DNA of 38,615 nt, taken from an uncultured Prevotellaceae bacterium. Lineage in GTDB: Bacteria; Bacteroidota; Bacteroidia; Bacteroidales; Bacteroidaceae. The stretch is taken from assembly GCA_946404865.1 (NCBI GenBank), contig CAMJFC010000025.1, positions 1 to 38,615 of the forward strand, in the 5' to 3' direction. Both the position numbers and the translations under genes were made by a program. Below are positions 26,091-33,565 of the stretch, piece by piece. Every line of letters starts with the position of its first letter. Position 1 is the first letter of the stretch. The notes beneath the pieces were generated by a model that saw nothing but the letters and a program-made list of their open reading frames with translations, searched no databases and was not told the DNA's origin.

Positions 26091-27485
26091 TCAGATGAGT
26101 GTTCTCGGGTCGGTGATACATCCCGTGACGGCAGCTGCAGCCGCCACGAGTGGGCTGGCCAGAATCGTCCGTGAGCCAGGTCCTTGTCGGCCTTCGAAAT
26201 TACGGTTGCTGGTTGATACGCAATACTTTCCAGCCGGCACCTTATCGTCGTTCATCGCCAGACAAGCCGAGCATCCGGGCTGCCGTATCTGGAAGTCGGC
26301 CTCTTCAAGGATTTTATCAAGTCCTTCATCCTCAATCTGTTTCTTTACGCGCCAGCTGCCCGGCACAAGCCATGCTGTTACGTTCTGCGCACGTTTCTTG
26401 CCTTTGACCAAGCTGGAGAAAGCCCTGAAGTCCTCAATGCGTCCGTTGGTACACGCCCCGAGGAAGACATAATCAATGGGATGTCCCAAGAGACATTCAC
26501 CCTCGCTGAATCCCATATAACGCAGCGCCTTTTCGTATGCAGCCCGTCCGGCCTCGCCAGCCGTCTCCACAGAGGGAATCGTTTCGGTAATCCCAATGCC
26601 CATACCGGGATTGGTGCCGAAGGTAATACGCGGTTCGATGTCGGCCGCATCAAATGATATTTCTTTGTCGAAGACCGCATCGTCATCGCTTTTCAGTTGT
26701 TTCCATTCTTCTACCGCCAGGTTCCAAGCCTCACCTTTGGGTGCGTAGTCGCGTCCTTTGAGGTAGTTGAATGTGGTTTCGTCGGGCGCGATAAAGCCCC
26801 CTCTGGCACCCATCTCAATCGACAGGTTGCAAAGTGTGAGTCTGCCCTCCATCGACATATCGCGCACCACTTGTCCGGCATACTCCACGAAATAGCCCGT
26901 TGCGCCCGCCGTGGTCAGTTGTGCCATGAGGAACAAAGCCACGTCTTTGGGTGTCACCCCCTTGGCGAGTTGCCCGTTGATGTTGATGCGCATCGATTTG
27001 GGTTTCTGCTGCAAGATACATTGTGAGGCCATGACCATCTCCACTTCGGAAGTGCCGATGCCAAACGCCACCGCCCCCAGCGCGCCGTGCGTAGAGGTAT
27101 GTGAATCGCCGCAAACGATGGTCATACCCGGCAGTGACAGTCCCCGTTCGGGTCCTACGACATGTATGATACCATTGTCGGGCGACATCATGCCATAATG
27201 AGTGAGACCAAATTCCTCGCAGTTGCGCTTCAGTGTCTCCACTTGCTTGTGCGATACCGGGTCGGCAATCTCTTTGTCTTGGTCGTGTGTAGGAGTGTTA
27301 TGGTCGGGCATGCAGTAGATTTGTTCCGGACGGAAACATTTCAGGCCGCGTGTCCTCATGCCGTCGAACGCCTGAGGCGAAGTCACCTCATGGCAGTAGA
27401 GACGGTCGATATACAATTGCATGGGTCCGTCGGCGATGGCTTGAACCACATGCCGGTCCCAGATTTTGTCGAATAGCGTGTTCAT
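26091..27485 (-). CDS. leuC: 3-isopropylmalate dehydratase large subunit
   Basis: 464 residues, aconitase family. It holds the [4Fe-4S] cluster that activates the substrate hydroxyl; ligands are the Cys in FLGACTNGR and the two in [12 protein letters not shown]. Other family blocks are [22 protein letters not shown] and [18 protein letters not shown]. It follows leuA by 20 bases and precedes leuD by 23 bases (ATG 26067), so the two subunits are made from one mRNA. Confidence 0.96.
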   Translation of the reverse strand: MNTLFDKIWDRHVVQAIADGPMQLYIDRLYCHEVTSPQAFDGMRTRGLKCFRPEQIYCMPDHNTPTHDQDKEIADPVSHKQVETLKRNCEEFGLTHYGMMSPDNGIIHVVGPERGLSLPGMTIVCGDSHTSTHGALGAVAFGIGTSEVEMVMASQCILQQKPKSMRININGQLAKGVTPKDVALFLMAQLTTAGATGYFVEYAGQVVRDMSMEGRLTLCNLSIEMGARGGFIAPDETTFNYLKGRDYAPKGEAWNLAVEEWKQLKSDDDAVFDKEISFDAADIEPRITFGTNPGMGIGITETIPSVETAGEAGRAAYEKALRYMGFSEGECLLGHPIDYVFLGACTNGRIEDFRAFSSLVKGKKRAQNVTAWLVPGSWRVKKQIEDEGLDKILEEADFQIRQPGCSACLAMNDDKVPAGKYCVSTSNRNFEGRQGPGSRTILASPLVAAAAAVTGCITDPRTLI

Positions 27486-27505
27486 TATGATTTAAGGAAT
27501 GATTT

Positions 27506-29008
27506 TTAATTCTTGAATTTGTTGATACAATCGATATATGCTTCGACAGAAGCGGTGACGATGTCGGTATTGGCACCGAAACCGTAATACATATTATTGT
27601 TATACTCCACCTGCATGTGAACTTTGCCCACATCATCAGACCCTTTAGAGATAGCCTGAATGGTAAATTCCTTGAGCGTCATGGTCTTCATGATAATCTT
27701 TTTGAGTGCTTTGATGGCCGCGTCAACCGGTCCATTACCCGATGATGCCGCCTCAAATTTCTGTCCGCTGATATCGAGTCCGATGGAGGCGACACTCCTG
27801 ACCCCTAAGCCTGTGGTCACCTGCAGGAAGTCGAGTTTCACGGCATGCGACTCCGCTGTATCCGCTCCGGCGAGCATCAAGATATCATCATCGTTCACCT
27901 CCTTCTTTTGGTCGGCAAGTCTGAGGAACTTCTGGTAAATCTTATCCACCTTCTCCTCGTTGTTCACATTCACTCCGAGCACACTGAGTCTGTATTTCAG
28001 GGCGGCGCGTCCCGATCTTGCCGTCAGTACGATTGAGTTATCGTCCAACCCAATATCCTTGGGATCCATGATTTCGTATGTCGTCACATTTTTCAGCACG
28101 CCGTCCTGATGGATACCGCTGGAGTGTGCGAAAGCGTTTCGTCCGACCACCGCCTTGTTGGGTTGCACCGGCATATTCATCAGTCCCGACACCATACGGC
28201 TGATGGGATAGATTTTCGTGGTGTTGATATTGGTGTCTATCGCCAGTTGTTTATGGCATTTCAGAATCATGGCAATCTCTTCGAGAGACGTGTTTCCCGC
28301 CCGTTCACCGATACCGTTGATGGTCACCTCCACCTGTCTTGCGCCATTGAGCACACCGCTGAGCGTATTGGCCGTGGCCATGCCGAGGTCGTTGTGACAA
28401 TGCGTAGAGATGATGGCGCGGTCGATACCATCGACATGTTCCATCAGATATTTGATTTTCTCACCATATTCCGAAGGCAGACAATATCCTGTGGTATCCG
28501 GGATGTTCACCACCGTAGCCCCAGCCTTGATGACCGCCTCCACCACCTTGGCGAGGTATTCGTTATCCGTCCTTCCGGCATCCTCGGCATAGAACTCCAC
28601 ATCTTCCACATATTTTTTCGCGTATTTGACCGCAGCGGCCGCCCGTTCGATAATCTCCTCACGAGTAGAGTTGAATTTGTAATGGATGTGCGAGTCGCTG
28701 GTACCTATTCCCGTATGAATACGCTTATGCTTAGCATATCTCAGCGCTTCCGCCGCCACATCAATATCCTTTTCCACGGCACGCGTCAGCGCGCAGATGG
28801 TGGGCCATGTGACCGCCTTGGATATTTCAATCACCGAATTGAAATCGCCCGGACTCGAAATGGGAAATCCTGCCTCAATGACATCGACCCCCAACTGCTC
28901 CAAACTTTTTGCCACCTCGATTTTCTCAACTGTGTTCAGCTGACACCCTGGCACCTGTTCCCCGTCACGCAACGTCGTGTCGAAAACAAACAATCTTTCG
29001 CTCATCAT
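27506..29008 (-). CDS. leuA: 2-isopropylmalate synthase
   Basis: 500 residues. LeuA condenses 2-oxoisovalerate with acetyl-CoA, the committed step of leucine synthesis, and is normally feedback-inhibited by leucine through its C-terminal domain. Motifs are [17 protein letters not shown], the metal ligands in [14 protein letters not shown] and the [14 protein letters not shown] loop. The regulatory domain starts near 390 ([12 protein letters not shown]). Tandem ATGs at 29008 and 29005 are both possible starts. The pocket region differs from the paralogue at 23945 (for example [12 protein letters not shown] instead of [11 protein letters not shown]). It is the first structural gene of the operon, and the U-run of the attenuator ends eight bases before its ATG. 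Confidence 0.96.
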   Translation of the reverse strand: MMSERLFVFDTTLRDGEQVPGCQLNTVEKIEVAKSLEQLGVDVIEAGFPISSPGDFNSVIEISKAVTWPTICALTRAVEKDIDVAAEALRYAKHKRIHTGIGTSDSHIHYKFNSTREEIIERAAAAVKYAKKYVEDVEFYAEDAGRTDNEYLAKVVEAVIKAGATVVNIPDTTGYCLPSEYGEKIKYLMEHVDGIDRAIISTHCHNDLGMATANTLSGVLNGARQVEVTINGIGERAGNTSLEEIAMILKCHKQLAIDTNINTTKIYPISRMVSGLMNMPVQPNKAVVGRNAFAHSSGIHQDGVLKNVTTYEIMDPKDIGLDDNSIVLTARSGRAALKYRLSVLGVNVNNEEKVDKIYQKFLRLADQKKEVNDDDILMLAGADTAESHAVKLDFLQVTTGLGVRSVASIGLDISGQKFEAASSGNGPVDAAIKALKKIIMKTMTLKEFTIQAISKGSDDVGKVHMQVEYNNNMYYGFGANTDIVTASVEAYIDCINKFKN

Positions 29009-29016
29009 ATTGAATA

Positions 29017-29057
29017 TAAAAAATAAAAGCCTCCCGCACTTGGAAGTGAGAAAGGCT
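29017..29057 (-). terminator. Leu operon attenuator terminator
   Basis: On the minus strand the 5' arm AGCCTTTCTCACTT (29057-29044) pairs with AAGTGCGGGAGGCT (29041-29028) at 13 of 14 positions including wobble. The run TTTTATTTTTT (29027-29017) follows. It is an intrinsic terminator placed between the leader peptide and leuA, not after a gene. Confidence 0.85.
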
Positions 29058-29104
29058 CTGTACTAATAAAACTCTATGCTTGATACACAACACTCGTCAC
29101 TTCC
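29042..29104 (-). promoter_or_regulatory. Predicted antiterminator of the leu leader
   Basis: Minus-strand GGAAGTGA (29104-29097, the last codons and stop of the leader peptide) is perfectly complementary to TCACTTCC (29049-29042), which contains the apical half of the terminator's 5' arm. Pairing would prevent the terminator. A competing upstream CACTT (29134-29130) inside the peptide gene can pair with the AAGTG of the same segment. These are the segments 1, 2, 3 and 4 of a classical attenuator. Confidence 0.7.
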
Positions 29105-29162
29105 GGCTGTAATACTGCAGTCGAATATCAAGTGCCAGAAGAATCAAAGACATTGTGTTCAT
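29097..29162 (-). CDS. Leu/Ile-rich leader peptide of the leu operon
   Basis: A 21-codon frame begins ATG AAC ACA ATG TCT TTG and reads MNTMSLILLALD..., ending ...YYSRK before TGA. It holds five Leu codons (TTG, CTT, CTG, CTT, CTG) and two Ile codons, clustered in codons 6-15. The ATG lies about 20 bases after the predicted transcription start. Its stop overlaps the 8-base antiterminator segment. This is the layout expected of a ribosome-stalling sensor of charged tRNA-Leu, perhaps also tRNA-Ile. It is too short to be found by similarity; support is codon content and position. Confidence 0.75.
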   Translation of the reverse strand: MNTMSLILLALDIRLQYYSRK

Positions 29163-29187
29163 TGCTATGTGCTATTGAAATCGGGCG

Positions 29188-29219
29188 CAAAATTATAGCA
29201 AAAATATCAAACAAACAAA
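29188..29219 (-). promoter_or_regulatory. Promoter of the leu operon
   Basis: On the minus strand TTTG (29219-29216) and TAATTTTG (29195-29188) are 20 bases apart, an exact Bacteroidetes consensus. Two further TTTG copies overlap just downstream of the first. Transcription would start near 29181, leaving about 170 bases of leader before leuA. Confidence 0.85.
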
Positions 29220-29257
29220 TAAATTGTAAGTTTTTTGTTGATTTTTGCAACAATTTA

Positions 29258-29935
29258 TTATTTTTCATCCGCTTTCAATACTTTTAGCACTTGTTCAGCG
29301 ATGGCTTTCATTCCTTTTTGCGAGGGATGACCGTTTTGTTTGTCAATATCCGAGAGTTTGATGCAAGTGACCCCATAATGCGCGCAGATGACTTGGCACG
29401 ACTCGGTGATATCATCTCTAAGTTCTGTATTGAGGATGAAATAAATACGGACATTGGGGTAACGGTTAGTCATGTGCTGCAACATATACGCCATAGCGGG
29501 TCGGAAGGTGAAGAAATCAGACTTCTTGAGGTTGTCGTATTTGTATTCACCCACGGCCTCGCCAGCCCAACTGTCGTTGGTGGCACCGAAGATGAGGATG
29601 ATGTCGGGGCATCCGAGGTCGTCCATCCGTGTGATGAAAGAGCGTGCGCTGTAGTCATTGCCATCATAACCGTGGTAACCGATGGTGGAACCGCTATAAG
29701 AATTATTGATGCAAAAATGATAGCCACCGTTTTTGATGACCTGCCACCACCATGTGTGAGTCACATCGTTGACATCATTTTTATTGCCATTCTCTTCATA
29801 ATACCACATCTCATTGGTAGAGGGGGTGACATAACCTTCGAAGGTGGAATAAGAATCGCCCAAGATGGACACCGACTGAGCCTGAACACTTGATGAGAGC
29901 AATAGGGCGAACAAACAGGAAAAAATGTATTTCAT
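29258..29935 (-). CDS. Secreted SGNH/GDSL-family hydrolase
   Basis: 225 residues with a signal peptide (MKYIFSCLFALLLSSSVQA, likely cleavage before QS). The SGNH blocks are GDSYS (nucleophile Ser28), a Gly in block II (NNSYSGSTIGYHG), GATND (Asn oxyanion residue) and GHPSQKG (catalytic His). Families of this fold are esterases, lipases or carbohydrate acetylesterases; the substrate is unknown. The Asp that normally lies three residues before the catalytic His is Gln here (KQNGHP), so the enzyme may work with a dyad or use another acid. The start codon is preceded within one base by an octamer repeat array. dnaB lies upstream on the same strand. Confidence 0.82.
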   Translation of the reverse strand: MKYIFSCLFALLLSSSVQAQSVSILGDSYSTFEGYVTPSTNEMWYYEENGNKNDVNDVTHTWWWQVIKNGGYHFCINNSYSGSTIGYHGYDGNDYSARSFITRMDDLGCPDIILIFGATNDSWAGEAVGEYKYDNLKKSDFFTFRPAMAYMLQHMTNRYPNVRIYFILNTELRDDITESCQVICAHYGVTCIKLSDIDKQNGHPSQKGMKAIAEQVLKVLKADEK

Positions 29936-29936
29936 T

Positions 29937-29992
29937 GAGGGTTTAAAGGGTTAAAGGGTTGACGAGTTGACAAATTGACAAATTGACGAATA
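29937..29992. repeat. Degenerate octanucleotide repeat array, seven units
   Basis: Consecutive 8-bp units are GAGGGTTT, AAAGGGTT, AAAGGGTT, GACGAGTT, GACAAATT, GACAAATT and GACGAATA. The array fills most of the 86-bp gap between dnaB and the SGNH gene and ends one base from the SGNH ATG, so copy-number change would alter its 5' untranslated region. Confidence 0.8.
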
Positions 29993-30021
29993 GGCCAATT
30001 ACCTTATAAGGTACAGAGGAC

Positions 30022-31563
30022 TTAGAACGGTGCAGGACCTCCACTATCAGGAAGAGGTGGCAGCGGGTCAGGCAGCGGGGGCAAGGAGTTGTCGCCACCA
30101 TTCAGTTTTGAACCACGGAATTCACCTCCGCTATTCGGTGAGATGTATGTATCTTCCGGATTAGAGAATCTCGTGAACTCACCTTTGAAGTTGAGCAGCA
30201 CATCGCCCACGGCACCTTTACGGTGTTTGGCGATGATGATTTGCGCCATGCCTCGCAGGTCGTTACCCTTCTCATCCTGATAGATATGGTAGTATTCGGG
30301 GCGGTGCACGAAGAGCACCATATCGGCATCCTGCTCAATGGCACCCGATTCGCGCAGGTCGCTCAGTTGTGGTCGTTTTCCATCTATTCCGTCACGGTTT
30401 TCCACGGTACGGTTCAACTGCGACAGCGCCAGGATAGGGATATTCAGTTCCTTGGCCAGTCCTTTGAGCGAGCGGCTGATGGTTGACACCTCTTCCTGTC
30501 GGTTGCCGAAACGAGCACCGTTGGCATTCATCAGTTGCAGATAGTCAATCATGATGAGTTGCACCCCTTTTTCACGAACCAAGCGTCTTGCCTTGGTCCG
30601 GAGTTCGAAGATGGAGAGCGCGGCTGTATCATCAATATATAAAGGTTTCCCTTGCAGTTTTCTGATGTTCTTATCCAGTCTGCGCCACTCATCCTCATTG
30701 AGTTGTCCGTTCATCACTTTGCTACCAGGAATCTCACAGGTGTTGGATATGAGACGGTTGACCAACTGCTCATCGTTCATCTCGAGAGAAAAGAATGCGA
30801 TGGGAATCTGATAATCGACAATAATATTCTTAGCGATGGAGAGGGCAAACGACGTCTTACCCATGGCAGGTCGCCCGGCGATGATGATGAGGTCGCTGGC
30901 TTGCCATCCCGAAGTGATGTCGTCCAGTTTGGTATAGCCGCTTGGCACGCCCGTGAGTCCGCCGGTGTTAGATGCCGCTTTCTGAATATTTTTGACAGCC
31001 CTTTCGAGCACCGGGTCAATCTGCGTGTAGTCGCGTTTCATATTCTTCTGCGACAGTTCGAAGAGCATGCCCTCTGCCTGTTGCATCAGTTCGTCGATAT
31101 CGACCGACTCATCGAAAGCGCGGGTCTCAATTTTGCTGGCAAAAGAGATGAGTTGTCGCGCCAGAAATTTCTGTGCGAGGATACGGGCATGGAGTTCGAT
31201 GTGCGCTGACGACACCACATGCTGCGTCAGTTCGGCGATATAAACCGCCCCTCCTATCTCCTCGAGCGTCCCCTCACGTTTCAGTTCCTCTACGACCGTG
31301 ACGATATCCACCGGCTTTTCATCCATATTGAGCGTTTGGATGGCCTGGTAGATTTTCTGGTGTCTGTTTTCGTAAAATGTCTCCGCATGAATCATTTCGC
31401 TGACCACGGTGAAGGCATCTTTATCAATCATCAGTGCACCCAACACGATTTTTTCTATTTCAATCGATTGGGGTTGCAGATGTCCGAAGTTGTGGTCTAT
31501 CGGCATTTGGCTTTGCCGCCTCTGCCGGGTGTTATTGGTATTGTTATTATTGTTGTCTGCCAT
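30022..31563 (-). CDS. dnaB: Replicative DNA helicase DnaB
   Basis: 513 residues. It is the hexameric 5'-3' helicase that opens the replication fork and recruits primase. The N-terminal DnaB domain (about 27-135) is followed by the RecA-like core with Walker A GRPAMGKTS (230-238), Walker B LIMIDYLQLM, the ALSQLNRTVE motif and the DLRESGAIEQDAD sensor region. No intein interrupts the usual insertion sites. The C-terminal tail is Gly/Pro-rich and low complexity. It lies 79 bases after the flavin-reductase-like lipoprotein gene; no consensus promoter box was found in that gap. Confidence 0.97.
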   Translation of the reverse strand: MADNNNNNTNNTRQRRQSQMPIDHNFGHLQPQSIEIEKIVLGALMIDKDAFTVVSEMIHAETFYENRHQKIYQAIQTLNMDEKPVDIVTVVEELKREGTLEEIGGAVYIAELTQHVVSSAHIELHARILAQKFLARQLISFASKIETRAFDESVDIDELMQQAEGMLFELSQKNMKRDYTQIDPVLERAVKNIQKAASNTGGLTGVPSGYTKLDDITSGWQASDLIIIAGRPAMGKTSFALSIAKNIIVDYQIPIAFFSLEMNDEQLVNRLISNTCEIPGSKVMNGQLNEDEWRRLDKNIRKLQGKPLYIDDTAALSIFELRTKARRLVREKGVQLIMIDYLQLMNANGARFGNRQEEVSTISRSLKGLAKELNIPILALSQLNRTVENRDGIDGKRPQLSDLRESGAIEQDADMVLFVHRPEYYHIYQDEKGNDLRGMAQIIIAKHRKGAVGDVLLNFKGEFTRFSNPEDTYISPNSGGEFRGSKLNGGDNSLPPLPDPLPPLPDSGGPAPF

Positions 31564-31642
31564 AAATGGTTCTAAAAAGAAAAAATAGTAGTTGGAAGTT
31601 GGGGTTAAAGATATTTCAGCGTGAACACATTCTGCCCTTTGT

Positions 31643-32365
31643 TTATTTCACCTCGCTCTCTTGTATGGCCTTGCCTGATCCCCAAGCGTCGCCCACCTTC
31701 TCGCCCACGACACGATAGGTGTTTTTTGACGAGTCGAAGATGACCGGTTGGAGTTTTCCAAGGTCAATGTTGCCCTCTTCGTCGAGGATGCTCTCATCAG
31801 CACTCATGTTGACAATCTCGCCCACCACGCGGGCACCGCCATTCCCATCTTCGTCGAAGGTCACCACCTTGCACTCTAATGTCAGTTTGTATTCATTGAT
31901 GATGGGTGCATCCACATTGGGACTTTTGGTCACTGTGAATCCAGCCTTAGCCACTTTGTCGGGCACATCGTTGGCCGACACGATGCCGAAGTAATCGCTC
32001 TGAGCAATGTCGTTTTTAGTCGCGAAGCTGATGGTAAAGGCCTTTTTCAGTCGGATGTTTTCCGTGGTCTTGTGTGCAGAGAGTTCGAAAGTGATATGTT
32101 TTGGTCCGCACTGTCCACCCCATGCCGCCATCATGACATCGGGATTCTCTTTTTCGTCCCATGTGGCAATCATGATAGCGGGCAGCGGTGTGATGACCGC
32201 TTTGTCGCTAAAGTTTTTGCGCCCAGCCACTTCCTTCACTTCCACTTTCTCCTTGGCAGGATTCTCGTTGACATTTGTCTCACTCTTTTGCTCCTTTTTT
32301 CCACAGGCCGTCATGAGCAAAATGCCTGTCAGCACGAATGCTGAAATCTTCATATACTTTTTCAT
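31643..32365 (-). CDS. Lipoprotein with flavin-reductase-like (FMN-binding split-barrel) domain
   Basis: 240 residues from the ATG at 32365 (MKKYMKISAF). The frame extends 11 residues upstream, but MKKYMK gives the proper charged signal n-region. The lipobox is LLMTAC with Cys21, followed by GKKEQ and a Lys/Glu linker to about residue 48. The rest resembles the flavin reductase-like domain: PLPAIMIATWDEKENPDVMMAAWGG, then KTTENIRLKKAFT and a C-terminal half with EIVNMSADES and LGKLQPVIFDS. Such domains bind FMN and are usually cytoplasmic; here the protein should be exported and lipid-anchored. Function is not established. Possible roles are extracytoplasmic flavin-dependent electron transfer or flavin binding. 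A -7-like box lies just upstream. Confidence 0.75.
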   Translation of the reverse strand: MKKYMKISAFVLTGILLMTACGKKEQKSETNVNENPAKEKVEVKEVAGRKNFSDKAVITPLPAIMIATWDEKENPDVMMAAWGGQCGPKHITFELSAHKTTENIRLKKAFTISFATKNDIAQSDYFGIVSANDVPDKVAKAGFTVTKSPNVDAPIINEYKLTLECKVVTFDEDGNGGARVVGEIVNMSADESILDEEGNIDLGKLQPVIFDSSKNTYRVVGEKVGDAWGSGKAIQESEVK

Positions 32366-32386
32366 ACCGTTTAAGAATTGAGGGTG

Positions 32387-32394
32387 CAAAAATA
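32387..32394 (-). promoter_or_regulatory. -7-like box for the flavin-reductase-like lipoprotein gene
   Basis: Minus strand reads TATTTTTG, matching TAnnTTTG, 22 bases before the chosen ATG at 32365. No TTTG is found 19-21 bases upstream, so support is partial. It agrees with rejecting the longer reading frame. Confidence 0.45.
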
Positions 32395-32486
32395 ACAATT
32401 ATCCGATAAATATCCGCATGTTTGCATTATTTTTTCTGTCATTAGAAGTTTTTGGGACAATTCTTCTTTTTCTCCGAAATTAGTTG

Positions 32487-32494
32487 TACCTTTG
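32487..32494 (+). promoter_or_regulatory. -7 box of the ispE promoter
   Basis: TACCTTTG matches TAnnTTTG exactly, 22 bases before the ATG at 32516. The -33 position lacks TTTG. The upstream in-frame ATG at 32492 lies within this box and is not a plausible start. Confidence 0.55.
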
Positions 32495-32515
32495 TCGGTG
32501 GAAAGGATTGAAATA

Positions 32516-33358
32516 ATGAATACAAAGACGAAGACATACCACCCCTGTGCAAAAATCAATCTCGGTCTGAATATCGTGAGCCGGCGCAACGACGGCTATC
32601 ATGACTTAGAGTCGGTGTTCTATCCGATACCTTTGTGTGACACGTTGACCGTGACTCAGGACGAAGGGTCACCCGGCACCTGCGCCCTGCACTTGAGTGG
32701 CATGGAACTGGAAGGTCATCCGGAGGATAATTTAGTGGTAAGAGCCTATCGGCTGTTGGCCGCGGATTATGCACTGCCCCATGTGGAGATTGACCTGCAC
32801 AAAGCGATACCCTCGCAAGCAGGTTTGGGTGGCGGTTCCAGTGATGCCGCAGCGATGTTGAATGTGCTCAACGAGATGTTTGCCTTGGGACTCGACGCGA
32901 ACGCCTTGCGCCACTATGCCGTGAAGTTAGGAGCCGATTGCGCGTTTTTCATCGCCTCAGTTCCCGCCTATGCCACAGGTATCGGTGATGTGCTGACCCC
33001 GATGGTTCACGATGTGCCCTTTCGAGGCAAGCACATGGTATTGGTGAAACCGCCCGTGGCGGTGTCCACCCGTGAGGCCTATTCGCACATCACACCGCGC
33101 CAGCCTGTCAGTCACTGTGTTGACATCGTCAGCCAGCCTGTTGCCACATGGCACGGAAGTTTAACGAATGATTTCGAGGAGAGCGTGTTCCCTGCTTTTC
33201 CCGAAATAGCCGCCATAAAAGAGCAGTTGTACGACATGGGAGCCGTGTTTGCCCTGATGTCGGGCAGTGGCAGTTCGGTGTTCGGCATCTTCGATGAGGC
33301 ACCACAGATTTTGGACGGCATTTTTGCTGAAAGCAAGGTGTATCAGCTGGAGTTGTAG
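32516..33358 (+). CDS. ispE: 4-diphosphocytidyl-2-C-methyl-D-erythritol kinase
   Basis: 280 residues from the ATG at 32516 (MNTKTKTYHP). IspE phosphorylates CDP-methylerythritol in the non-mevalonate isoprenoid pathway. GHMP-kinase features are the N-terminal substrate motif CAKINLGLNIVSRRNDGYHDLESVF, the ATP loop IPSQAGLGGGSSDAAAML (about 98-115) and the C-terminal MSGSGSSVFGIF. The usual length is 270-290. It stands alone, with a promoter just upstream, and is followed by a 207-base gap before clpC. Confidence 0.95.
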   Translation: MNTKTKTYHPCAKINLGLNIVSRRNDGYHDLESVFYPIPLCDTLTVTQDEGSPGTCALHLSGMELEGHPEDNLVVRAYRLLAADYALPHVEIDLHKAIPSQAGLGGGSSDAAAMLNVLNEMFALGLDANALRHYAVKLGADCAFFIASVPAYATGIGDVLTPMVHDVPFRGKHMVLVKPPVAVSTREAYSHITPRQPVSHCVDIVSQPVATWHGSLTNDFEESVFPAFPEIAAIKEQLYDMGAVFALMSGSGSSVFGIFDEAPQILDGIFAESKVYQLEL

Positions 33359-33445
33359 GAGGATATTGAAAGAGCTTATTTCCAGTTGTTTAATGTGTTG
33401 ACTTATCGTACAGGTGATCAGTCGATGCACGCTTCGTAAGAATTT

Positions 33446-33459
33446 GGCACAGTATTTGC
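33446..33459 (+). promoter_or_regulatory. Sigma-54-type -24/-12 site upstream of clpC
   Basis: TTGGCACAGTATTTGCA fits the RpoN consensus TGGCAC-N5-TTGC: GG at 33446-33447 and GC at 33458-33459 are exactly ten bases apart. It lies 107 bases before the clpC ATG in a gap with no convincing TAnnTTTG box. The match is to sequence only; neither an RpoN gene nor an enhancer site is visible in the window. Confidence 0.5.
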
Positions 33460-33565
33460 AACTATTGAATATCTATCATCAAATCAGGACAACAAGAGCC
33501 ATGGAGGAGATGAGGGAAAGAGGTAAGAAAAAAGATTGTTAATCAATTAAGTTAGGTAAAAAGAG

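Noticed and set aside
29235..29253. TTGTTG/CAACAA hairpin after the SGNH gene as terminator
   Set aside because: On the minus strand it is followed by an A-run, not a U-run, and the stem is only 6 bp A/T-rich.
33501..33542. 13-codon frame (ATG GAG GAG ATG AGG) in the clpC leader
   Set aside because: No amino-acid bias, no following terminator and no promoter relation that would support a regulatory peptide.
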